From: Triticum aestivum | Taxonomy: Eukaryota; Streptophyta; Magnoliopsida; Poales; Poaceae | Direction: 5' to 3' | DNA length: 64,000 nt | Assembly: GCF_018294505.1 (NCBI RefSeq) | Contig: NC_057807.1 | Location: 169,226,883 to 169,290,882 of the forward strand | In this document: positions 34,583-44,953 of the stretch, one piece after another | How positions within the stretch are numbered: position 1 is the stretch's first letter | How the letters are laid out: every line of letters starts with the position of its first letter | Notes under the pieces: generated by a model | Database searches by the model: none | The model's input: only the letters and a program-made list of their open reading frames with translations | What the model was told of the DNA's origin: nothing | Made by a program: the position numbers and the translations under genes

Positions 34583-35164
34583 ATGGCTAGATTGAGTTCT
34601 TGGTCGAGAGATTACCACCAGGGAGAGGTGAGCATGGAAGCGGAAGCACGAGAGATGTCCCGCTTAGCCGCGAAAGCAGCCGACATGTCCCGCCAAACCG
34701 CCGAAGTAGCACGAAGGTCCCGCCACACCGTCGAAGCAACACGTAGGTCCCACCATGCTGTCAATGCAGCAGACTGGTCCAGTCGCGCCGCGGAAGCAGC
34801 AGAGATGTCCTACCGCGCCACAAATGCAGCAGAGATGTCCTCCCGCTCCACGGCGGCCTGGGAAAATCTCTCACAGGTAGGCAAGAGCTCTTACAGGCGC
34901 ATGCATGCGATCATCCATGGCCAGATGGATCAGATCTCCCGCTGGATGAAGCTACAGGACAAGTTGAATGCCTCGTTTGAACAACTCCAGGCCGAGCGCG
35001 ACCTACTGAGGGCGAAGATCGCTGGAAGGGCGAAGCAGGTGGAGGAGACCGCTGCCTTGTTGAAGAGGAAAAGCGTCATCGTCAAGAAACTTATGGATGA
35101 GAATTCCATGCTCTGCATCGAGCGCGAAAGGCTAGTGGAGGAATGTGCGGTTGCTGCCGAGTAG
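34583..35164 (+). CDS. Helical protein with seven 10-residue repeats, function unknown
   Basis: 193 residues from ATGGCTAGA. After a short leader (residues 1-24), residues 25-94 are seven 10-residue repeats, each starting M/R/W-S and rich in Arg, Ala and Glu, for example MSRLAAKAAD, MSRQTAEVAR, WSSRAAEAAE, MSYRATNAAE (DNA 34655-34864). Residues 110-190 form a predicted coiled coil (FEQLQAERDLLRAK, VKKLMDENSMLCIERERLVE). There is no signal peptide or membrane segment. A TATA box at 34481 supports a real promoter. The frame continues for 18 codons after the TAG at 35162-35164 (to 35221) with the same charged, helical composition, so the stop may be a late mutation. I do not recognise the family; it could be a small structural protein or a gene fragment. 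It lies between P and Q and is not part of either. Confidence 0.55.
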   Translation: MARLSSWSRDYHQGEVSMEAEAREMSRLAAKAADMSRQTAEVARRSRHTVEATRRSHHAVNAADWSSRAAEAAEMSYRATNAAEMSSRSTAAWENLSQVGKSSYRRMHAIIHGQMDQISRWMKLQDKLNASFEQLQAERDLLRAKIAGRAKQVEETAALLKRKSVIVKKLMDENSMLCIERERLVEECAVAAE

Positions 35165-35221
35165 TGTATTAAGGACATGAAACTGATGAAAGAGATCATC
35201 GCCGCTCGCCGCGAGAACTAG

Positions 35222-35779
35222 TCTCCGTGACGTGCAGCGCATCAAGAAAGTAGAGATCAGCGAGCCAGATCGTTGTATGCATCTTTCTTCTTCTTTTGCG
35301 CTTGTGTATTTCGGGCGTAGCCGCATGTGGCTTTTTAAATTATCTTCCAAGATATGTAAGACAATTATTATCCATTATCATCGTCCTTATATTCATCATG
35401 CTTGCTAAAAGTCGCAGTCCATGCTATATAGGTCCGTCAGATCTTACATCAAGATCTGTGCAAAACTTTCTTTTCAGATGTTCACTTTTCTCTCTTAAAT
35501 CTCAGTCCAGTGAGACATAGCCACACCGTGAAACAGGGGCTCGGGCACCATTAATGGAGACGTTGGGAGGGAGGTGCACGACGGATAGAGGTCAAAGGGC
35601 TCTCCTCCCGATGAGCACACGCAGGGGTCTGATCGCACGCCTCCCGCACTCAAATAGCTACCCCGCACGACACGTCCTAGCCAATAAAAAAGGGGACGTG
35701 TGGCGGCATGTGATTGCTAAGTAGAATGCCCATGGTTTCAATAATACTTGTGTTTCCGATTGTAAAGTGACAGCACTTG
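35222..35779. other. Intergenic DNA downstream of the repeat gene
   Basis: It would hold the 3' untranslated region of the preceding gene. No other feature is supported. It ends at ACTTG, the target duplication of element Q. Confidence 0.5.
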
Positions 35780-36250
35780 TGTTGGTGTCAAAACCGGTGG
35801 GTCTCGGGTAGGGGGTCCCGAACTGTGTGTCTAAGGCTAATGGTAACAGGAGGCGGGGGACACAATGTTTACCCAAGTTCGGGCCCTCTCTATGGAGGTA
35901 ATACCCTACTTCCTACTTGATTGATCTTGATGATATGAGTATTACAAGAGTAGATCTACCAAGAGATCGTAGAGGCTAAACCCTAGAAGCTAGCCTATGA
36001 TTATGATTGTTCTTGTCCTACGGACTAAACCCTCCGGTTTACATAGACACCGGAGGGGGCTGGGGTTACACAGAGTCGGTTACAGAGAAGGAATTCTACA
36101 TATCCGAATTGTCAAGCTTGCCTTCCACGCAAAGGAGAGTCCCACCCGGACACGGGACGGAGTCTTCAATCTTGTATCTTCATAGTCCAACAGTCCGGCA
36201 TAAGCATATAGTCCGGCTGTCCGAGGACCCCCTAATCCAGGACTCCCTCA
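35780..36250 (-). repeat. 3' LTR of element Q
   Basis: Plus-strand TGTTGGTGTC...GACTCCCTCA. The next bases, GTAGCCCCT, are the complement of the purine-rich tract. Confidence 0.92.
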
Positions 36251-36681
36251 GTAGCCCCTAAACCAGGCTTCAATGACGATGAGTCTGGCGCGCAGACTGT
36301 ATTCGGCATTGCAAGGTGGGTTCCTTCTCCGAATACTCCAAAGAAGATCTTGAACACAAGAATCATGTCCAGCTCTGCAAAAAAAATTCCACGTACCATC
36401 GTAGAGAGCACAATATTCCACAAGTCTAATTTGCCGACAACTTTTTCATAGCATGACATCACGCCGCGGCCCGGTCATTATACGAACGTTTTTCTCAACC
36501 TGCTACTGCACATCTTGCGAGGCGGTTTACCTGGCACGTCTTGTCGAAGCAGAGACTGTGTCCCCTTATCACGGGATTCTTATCAATACGGGTGTGGGTA
36601 ACCCAACCGTGCCATCAACACGGCGCTTGGGGAATAAGCGAGTTTACAGGGCAAGTGGGGAGGCACATAGTTTCTACCACC

Positions 36682-36690
36682 TTTATAAAG
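36682..36690 (+). promoter_or_regulatory. TATA box of the antisense gene, element Q
   Basis: TTTATAAAG lies about 115 bp before the ATG at 36805, followed by a CT-rich leader (CTTCTTCTTCCTC). Confidence 0.55.
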
Positions 36691-36804
36691 GGATAAGGAT
36701 TCCCTCGTTTTCACCCACGCCTTCTTCTTCCTCTGCTCATCCATTCTCTCTCGCTCGAGCTCCAGTGCCCAAGCTTTCACCTTCTCCGCAAAGTCATTCT
36801 GAAC

Positions 36805-39800
36805 ATGTCCAGAGAGGGAGGCAAGTGGATGGCAGGAGGACATCATGAAGCTTCGGGGGGCCGGATACCTATCGGCAAACATCACGCACCGGCTTCCGGC
36901 CGAAGGGCAGATCATCCCTACCCCGTAACCCCAGGAGAGGGTAGTATTCCTCTCTCACTTCGTCCGCGGACTGGGATTCCCCCTCCACCCGTTCGTCCGC
37001 GGACTTATGTTCTACTACGGGCTGGACTTCCATGATCTGGCCCCCAACTTCATCCTCAACATCTCGGCATTTATCGTCGTGTGCAAGGCCTTCCTCCGCA
37101 TCACGCCCCACTTCGGCCTATGACTGAAGACCTTCAACGTGAAGCCAAAGGTGGTGGGCGACTAGCAAGCGGAGTGCGGGGGCGCCATGGTGCGCAAGAT
37201 GCCCAACGTCACTTGGCCCAAAGGCTCCTTCGTGGAGACTGTGAAGGGGTGGCAATCGGGGTGGTTCTACATCACCGAGCCGCGCGACACCAACTGGGCG
37301 GTGACCCTCGAATTTCGATCCGGCGTCCCCATGCGGCTCACCTCCTGGAAAGAGAAGGGCCTAGACTGGGGCTCAGCCGTGGAGCTAACCGGACTTCAGA
37401 CCTGCGTCCAAAATATGATAGGCAAGAAAATCAAGCTTGTCAACATGGTCCAGGTCATGCTCCTCCGTCGGATCCTTCCGTGTCAGAGACGGGCTTACAA
37501 TCTGTGGGAGTTTGATCCAGCCGAACACCAGATGCTGCGAGAGCTCTTCGACACGACGCACGAAGACGTCTGGAAGGTGCTCTTCAAGGCCAACGAGGTC
37601 CCCTCACCCATAACCGAAGATCGCGGACTCAGCGCGAAATGCCAAGCCCATACGGTGAGTTTTTATATTTTGCAAAATGTGCCTTTAATCAACACATTCG
37701 CGGGAGGAATCTAAGCCTCCATGCCGATTTAATCAGGACTGGGTAGCGATAGCGGAGCGGATTGACTGTCCGCCTCCGCTACCGGAAGATCAAGCATCGC
37801 CTCTTCTAACGAAGATGCTGTTTCTGGCGCCCTATGAGGTGCCGGAGAAGTAGGTCAAGAAGAAGACCGCAGGGACCAGGAAAGGTCTCCGGTGCAAGGT
37901 TGCACCGAATGTGTTGTCCGAAGACACCAAAACGCACTCCTCCAACAAAGACGAGGAGGAGGAAGAGGAAATCCCTCCCCCCAACCCGAGGGGGGGGGGG
38001 AGAAGAGGAAGGCCGCTCCGCAGGGGGAAGCTGAGGTGTCCAAGAAGGGAAAGACCATCCTTTCGGACCATTCCACCACAGCCACCTACAGTGGCGAGGA
38101 GTGGGAGCCCAGGGACAAGCCCCTGGCTAAGTCGTAAGTATCCGGACACTATAATACTTCCGGTATGTTTTGCTTTATTGCTTCTTATCATGCCGAACAT
38201 GCATATGCAGTCCGACCAAGTCCCACATTGATGTATCTCCTTCGGAGGGGTCTCTAGGCCCGTCGGCGATGAACAACCATCCACTCCCGACAGCCTCCTC
38301 CCCTAGGCCCGCGGAAGACACCAGTTGTTGTCTCAAAGGATAGCAGGCCAAGGGGAGACAGTTCCGCAGATGCCCCCAGGTGAAATCCCAGTCATCGGCA
38401 CATGGGGGGGAAGACCCCCATGGACTCCGATAACGGGGGCCGCAACAAGTTTGGCCCCCAGCTGAATATGGCTCCGGAAATGCAAGTGGTTCTGAATTCA
38501 GGCAGGCAGCCTCCCTCTAAGGGGGCCAAGCCGCCTTTACCGATGACCTCTGTCCATCCAGAGGCACCAAACAACTTGCTGGAAGCGCTTCGCGGTGCTT
38601 CCATTGATGAAGAACACCGTACCATTATGAGTACGGTGATTGAGAAGGTCCGTTCTGCTAAAAGCGGATTGACAGAAGCCTGCGCTAGCCTCCTAATAGG
38701 CTTTGAGGTAAGTAATAAAATTGTAAGAGAATATCACAGTATAGACAGTAGCCCCCGATGCTCTGTTTGGTGTTCGGAAAGAAAAGCCGAACAGAGGATC
38801 AAATAACATTCGTAGGAGTCTAACAGAAGATGTCTATGTGAATAAGCAGGCGTAACTGCTGGCCGCTGCCGCTCGTACCGCGGAGGTCTCTGGACTGAAG
38901 CGGGACCTGGAGCGGACTGAGGGAGAGCTCGGCCTCGTGAAGAGGCGGCTCGACGAAACTCAAGGTACGCAATACCCTATTTGTATATTTGATAAAGGAT
39001 AAATAAATTCTGCTTAGCAGCGTCATGAACTTTAATAGGGGCCACGACCGAAGTGGCGGCCCTTAAGAAGGCGATGACCGAGGCCAAAGACAAACCGGCC
39101 AAGGAACGGATCAAGCGCGAGAAGCAAGAGGCCTGGGTCAACGAGGTCCAGCAAGAGCTCTAGGATTTCATCCAGAAATACGAGTCCTTGGAGCGTGACT
39201 CTAAAACTCAAGAGTTCGAGCTTGCTAAGGCCCTCCAGAGCGCGCAAGACGCCAAAGCCGAAGCCCAAAAGGCCCTCCAGGAATTCAGGCGGCCAAGAAG
39301 ATTGCGGCGGGTAAGGCATTCATTATGCAAAGCAAGCATGTGAAGGAGACTTTCCTTTGACTTACCTGAATTTGGAGCTCTCCAGGAGCGTTCGCAGATC
39401 TTCCACGCAGCATATCTAATGCCGCAGAGTTCTACCAAGCTAAAGAAGGGAGATCGACGGAGAAGTTGTTCTGGTCTCAGTATCTTGGGACAGAACATCC
39501 GATGCCCTTGAGAGACCAGCTGAAGCAACTGGTCGAACTGCACAAGGCAGTCGAACTGGCCATGAAGGACCTCATCGCCCGGATATGGCGTGCCGAGCCT
39601 ATGCCCAGCAGCTACTTCGGCCTCGTGAAGCTGCTTGTGAATGCCTGCCCTGGCTTGAAGTCATAAAGCGGTCAGTTTGCATTGAAGGTGCGCAAATGGC
39701 CGTTGCCCGTGCAAAAGTGCACTAAGCGAAGATGGATGCCGAGAAGCTGATGACGGAGGGGCCACCAAAGGGCAAGGAGCACCGCCGGCCTAAAAAGTAT

Positions 39801-39869
39801 TATGACAGTGTCCTGAAGGGCTCCCGCCTTGTGGCGGAGCAATGTGATAAGGATGTAATCTTTGAGTGA
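36805..39869 (+). pseudogene. Antisense accessory gene of element Q (five exons)
   Basis: Exons inferred from GT-AG borders: 36805-37654, 37737-38133, 38211-38707, 38850-38964, 39040-39869. Donors are GTGAGT, GTAAGT, GTAAGT and GTACGC; acceptors end TAATCAG, TATGCAG, AAGCAG and TAATAG. The N-terminal exon reads MSREGGKWMAG and, past frame breaks, shows VTWPKGSFVE, GWQSGWFYITEP, LTSWKEKGLDW and YNLWEFDPAEH of the PF04195-like domain. Exon 3 ends with the helical block VIEKVRSAKSGLTEACASL. Exon 5 is a coiled coil ending in YFGLVKL, SVCIEGA and KDVIFE. Stops in exon 1 (TGA near 37123, TAG near 37164), a TAG near 37852, and frame breaks near 39300 and 39663 silence it. Confidence 0.78.
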
Positions 39870-40981
39870 ATGCACTCAATTTATCCTGTAATATGAAACA
39901 AGTTTATTTGCGTAATATAATGCTTGTTGATTTAAAATTTTACCTCCTGTGTGGCCGCTTACGAAATCTGAGAGTTGGCCAGTCGTCGGCTTCTGCCCTT
40001 GTGTAACTAGTACCGGGGTGTTCAGGATAAATCTAAACACTCTTTATCCAATTTTTTGGTCCTTTAAGGAGGTGTTTAGCGCACCGAACAAGGCAATCGG
40101 ACTATATAGCTTTATCACTCTCACTTAGCCATAGAAGTTCTATATTTTTAAATTTCAGCGTAGCCCCTAGTATTCGGAAGGCCGAACTTGGGGCGCTATA
40201 CACGCCTAAATCGGACAATGACCGATTCCTCGCTTGAAGCGGAAAAAATCTTTAAGGATTTGAAACCTCTCGAACAGCGACCAACTCTCGCCGCATCATG
40301 ACAGTCAGTTTTCGGCTTTCTCTACTGAGGTGCTCGTCCAGAAGAACCGAGACACAATCGCAGTAATTCTCCCTTTACTACCCTAGCCGATATAGTGGAA
40401 CATAGGGTAGCAAGCATAGGAGACAGGCAACCCAACTATTAACCCAAGACATGATTCGGAGCTGATGCATATAATGCTATAAGTTCGGGGTGCCGCACTA
40501 TCGAAAGTGTTCGGACTTTCTTGCCATATTATGGGGTACACTGAAGCCCCTGGCGAACTGAAACGTACCAGAATGTACATGTGCGATTTGTAATAAATAA
40601 ACAAAAAAAAGAAAATAAATGCAGTAATAAGCTGATGCTGTACATTATTTTCATTTGCGATTTGAATGATATGTCAAGGCATATGTATACAAGTGGTGTG
40701 ATAAGCAAAATAGGACTATTTGACATGTCCTAACCAAGAGCGAGCTACGTGTGGGTATGTAAAACAGGTATAGCGATCGTTATCAGAGACCACTTAGGGG
40801 TTCCCTTGTATGTCAAAGCTCCTTTCCTCCTTGGTATTTCCATCCCGCAATGGGTCTGATAGTTAGGCTATCGAAAGGGCCTCAAGAAGATAGGGACCTG
40901 AAAGAAAGAAAAGGGCGAAGGTATACAGATCCTGGGGCGGTTGAGACGCATTGTGGACCACATTTCTAGTTGTGCCTCCGC
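39870..40981. other. Noncoding gap between convergent genes, element Q
   Basis: The conserved block at 40285-40330 matches 16938-16983 almost base for base (TCATGACAGTCAG, GGCTTTCTCTACTGAGG). The second block lies around 40448-40475. No coding sequence is recognised. Confidence 0.6.
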
Positions 40982-43900
40982 CTATGCCCATGGTATTTCA
41001 AGTGCGTAATTGTGTACACGCGGCACAAATTTCACCGCGTGACTGGGACTAAGACGGAGGCTGAATTGCTTGGCGAGCTCTGGACGGGCCGGACGATCTT
41101 GCTGCAAAGTACTTCGGACTTGCTTGATGGTGTCCAGAGGCTTTATTGTCGAATTGGAGGTCTGCCTAAGGAGGCTGCCCTGTACTTCTGCTGCGAGGGC
41201 TGCAGTGTGCTTCTCCGTACGGAGGGAGCGCTCTATGTTTCCATTGACTGTTATAACCCCGCGAGGTCCGGGCATCTTAAGCTTGAGGTAGGCATAGTGG
41301 GGCACCACATTGAATCTGGCGAATGCGGTTCGTCCGAGCAGTGCATGATAGCCGCTATGGAAGGGGACGATATCGAAGATTAACTCCTTGCTTCGGAAGT
41401 GGTCCGGAGATCCGAAGACTACTTTCAGTGTGATTGAGCCCGTGCAACATGCCTCTACACCTGGTATGACACCTTTAAAGGTGGTTTTGGTGGGTTTGAT
41501 CCTTGAGGGATCGATGCCCATTTTGCGCACTGTATCCTAATAGAGCAGGTTCAGGCTGTTGCCACCGTCCATGAGGACTCGTGTGAGGTGGAATCCGTCA
41601 ATGATAGGGTCAAGGACCAGTGCGGCCGAACCGCCATGACGGATACTGGTCGGATGGTCCCTGCTATCAAGGGTGATCGGACAAGAAGACCATGGGTTGA
41701 ACTTTGGGGTGACTGGCTCCATCGCGTAGACGTCCCTTAGTGCACACTTCCGCTCCCGCTTGGGGATATGGGTGGCATATATCATATTTACATTTTTACT
41801 TGGGGAGGAAATTTCTTCTGTCCTCCTGTGTTCGGCGGCCGGGGCTTCTCATCGTCATCACTATGCAGCCCCATTTCCTTGTTTTCGGCATTCAACTTGC
41901 CAGCCTATTTGAATACCCAACATTCTCTGTTGGTGTGGTTGGCTGGTTTATCGGGGGTGCCGTGGATTTGACATGAGCGATCGAGTATGTGGTCCAGACT
42001 GGACGGGCCCGGATTGTTTCTTTTAAATGGCTTTTTCCGCTGACCGGACTTGGAGCCACTGAATCCGGCATTGACGGTCGTGTCTTCGGCATTATCGCCA
42101 TTATTGCGACGCTTGTGTCTATTGCGTCGGGGCTTGCCGTTGCTGTCTCTGGCGTCTGAAGTGTTAGGATTTCTTGATGTGCTGTTGCTACGAGCCAACC
42201 AGCTGTCCTCGCCCGCACAAAAGAGGGTCATGAGTGTCGTGAGGGCTGCCATGGTTTTCGGCTTCTCTTGGCCAAGGTGTCGGGCAAGCCACTCGTCACG
42301 GATGTTATGCTTAAAGGCCACTAGGGCTTCGGCATCCGGACAGTCGACAATTTGGTTCTTTTTAGTCAGGAACTGAGTCCAGAATTTCCTGGCTGATTCT
42401 CCGGGCTGTTGGGTTATGTGACTTAAGTCATCAGTGTCCGGTGGTCGCACATAAGTGCCCTGGAAGTTGTCGACGAATGCGTCTTCCAGGTTCTCCCAAC
42501 TGCCAATGGAGTTTGCCGGCAGACTATTTAGCCAATGCCGAGCTGGTCCCTTGAGCTTTAGTGGGAGGTACTTGATGGCATGTAGATCATCGCCGCGGGC
42601 CATGTGTATGTGGAGAAGGAAATCTTTGATCCATACCGCGGGGTCTATTGTCCCATCATATGGTTCGATGTTCACGGGTTTAAACCCTTCTGGGAATTCA
42701 TGCTCCATTACTTCGTCAGTGAAGCATAGGGGGTGTGCGACGCCTCTATGCCGGGCTACATCACGACGCAGTTCGGAGGAATCTGGTCTGCTGTGTTCGG
42801 CCCGGACGGATTTGTATTTAGTATATCCGGTGTAGCGGTCATCGCCACGCGTTGGGGCACCCCCCGTGATCTGTAGATCAATCTTGATTGTCCTGCTTTG
42901 TTTTCCAATTCGTCTTGGAGGTCCTGAGTGTAGCCCCGGGCCTTCGTGTTTTTATTTGTTTGGCGATGGGGTGCGGGCTGGTGTTCGGGCTGATACACCA
43001 CTTTGTCTCGGCCATGAGGTGGCCGGTCAGCCGCATCCTGCGCTGGTAGTGTAGGCTCTAGTGCCTCATCCTCGAATTGAGGTAACAACCTGCACCTCGG
43101 GTAACTTTTGGTTGGGCGCTCGAGTCCGTATTCCTTGGCCGCCAGGACCTCAGTCCATCTGTCAGTAAGTAGATCTTGATTAGCTTGAAGCTGTTGCTGT
43201 TTTTCCTTCATGCTCTTTGCAGTGGCTATAAGCCGGCGCTTGAAGTGCTCCTGCTCGACGGGATCCTCGAGCATGATAAATTCTTCGTTGCCGAGGCTCA
43301 CCTCGTCTTCGGAGAGGGCATTTAATTGTCATCCTCCGAGTCTCCATCCGTTGCGTGTTCATCGGGGCTAGCTTGCCCATCCTCCCGTCCGGCTTGCTCG
43401 AAGCTTGGCTGGGCGGGATTGTTTTCGTCTTCGACATCATCCATAGTGCTATTGACTCTTGTGCCGGTATTGCTATTTTTGATGTGGCGGGATTTAGAGT
43501 GGCGCCCCTGATGTCAGCGCTTAGATTGCTTCTCGAGAGGGTTAACCTCCGTTGCATCCTTTTGATCCTTGCCATCATTTTCTGTGGGTGTGTCCACCAT
43601 ATATATATCATATGATGAGGTGGCTGTCCAGTGCCCTGTGGGCTGTGGTTCCTGTTCTTCTCCGGTATCATCATCCATGCCAGCGATGTCTTCAGAGTCG
43701 AAATCAAGCATGTCGGTTAAGTCGTCCACAGTGGCTATTAAGTGGGTGGTGGGTGGGTAACGAATTTCTTCATTGTCCGCTCCCCACTCAAGCCGGACAT
43801 AGTTCGGCCAAGAGTCTCCTGACAAGGAGAGAGATTTAATTGAATTTAGCACATCGCCCAAGGGTGAGTGCTGAAAGATATCCGTGGAGCTAAACTCCAT

Positions 43901-44401
43901 GATCGGTGCCCAGCTAGGTCCAATGGGCACGGATGTACGCGGTTCGGATCCTATGGCCGGAGACGAGTCCGAGGGTCCGATGATGCAGACCTCCTTGGAA
44001 GTGAGATCTGCGTTCGGCTCCATCGCCGCTGAGTGTGCGGCCTTTATGGCGGGGTCCATCCACCCGTCCTCAGACGGCACGATCTGCTCTGGATTTAAAG
44101 CCAGGGCAGTTGCTGGTGTGATCTCCCGAACACCGTCTGATGGAAGATCTAAGTCATGCTCATCGCGACTGTGGGGCGCACCTGTCGTGGGCTCGAATCC
44201 GTCGAAGATCAAGTCTCCACGGATATCGGCAGTGTAATTCAGGCTTCCAAACCTGACCTGATGGCCAGGGGCGTAGCTTTCGATCTACTCTAGATGGCCA
44301 AGCGAGTTGGCCCGCAGTGCGAAGCCGCCGAATACGAAGATCTGTCTGGGGAGGAAAACCTCGCCCTGGACCACATCGTTGTAGAAGATTGAAGGGGCCA
44401 T
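40982..44401 (-). pseudogene. gag-protease of element Q, broken
   Basis: The start is MAPSIFYNDVVQGEVF at 44401. A stop follows in the N-terminal domain (near 44287), then a long open stretch to 43514, a shift, the basic middle region (43301-42756), the gag core (42708-41905, with FQGTYVRPPDTDDLSH and ARKFWTQF intact), the finger CQIHG...HTNREC, and the protease. The protease keeps the aspartate (VLMDGGNSLNLLY) but a TAG follows at 41537-41539. The basic tail ends at 40982. As in elements 1 and 2, no reverse transcriptase or integrase follows. Confidence 0.85.
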
Positions 44402-44448
44402 CAAGCCTTACCGTGACAACACAGTGGAACTCTCAATGAAAGCACCAA

Positions 44449-44918
44449 TGTCGGTGTCAAAACCGGCGGATCTCGGGTAGGGGGTCCCGAACTGTGCGTC
44501 TAAGGCTAATGGTAACAGGAGGCTGGGGACACAATATTTACCCAGGTTCGGGCCCTCTTATGGAGGTAATACCCTACTTCCTGCTTGATTGATCTTGATG
44601 ATATGAGTATTACAAGAGTTGATCTACCACATGATCGTAGAGGCTAAACCCTAGAAGCTAGCCTGTGATTATGATTGTTCTTGTCCTACCGACTAAACCC
44701 TCCGGTTTATATAGACACCGGAGGGGGCTAGGGTTACACAGAGTAGGTTGCAGAGAAGGAAATCTACATATCCGAATTGCCAAGCTTGCCTTCCACGCAA
44801 AGGAGAGTCCCACCCGGACACGGGACAAAGTCTTCAATCTTGTATCTTCATAGTCCAAAAGTCCGACATAAGCATATAGTCCGGCTGTCCGAGGACCCCC
44901 TAATCCAGGACTCCCTCA
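44449..44918 (-). repeat. 5' LTR of element Q
   Basis: Plus-strand TGTCGGTGTC...GACTCCCTCA, partner of 35780-36250. It contains the complement of the TATATAAACC promoter motif. Confidence 0.92.
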
Positions 44919-44953
44919 ACTTGTTCCAAAATAACTTTGTTCATTATTAATGT

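Larger units (their letters stand above)
35780..44918 (-). mobile_element. Fatima-like Gypsy element Q, complete, non-autonomous
   Basis: 3' LTR at 35780-36250 and 5' LTR at 44449-44918, bounded by a perfect 5-base duplication ACTTG (35775-35779 and 44919-44923). The LTRs differ at about 24 sites by eye (about 5%). Gag-protease is on minus (44401-40982) and the antisense gene on plus (36805-39869). The 1.1 kb between their ends has no pol gene. It is inserted between the 10-residue-repeat gene and the tandem-repeat array. Confidence 0.93.
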
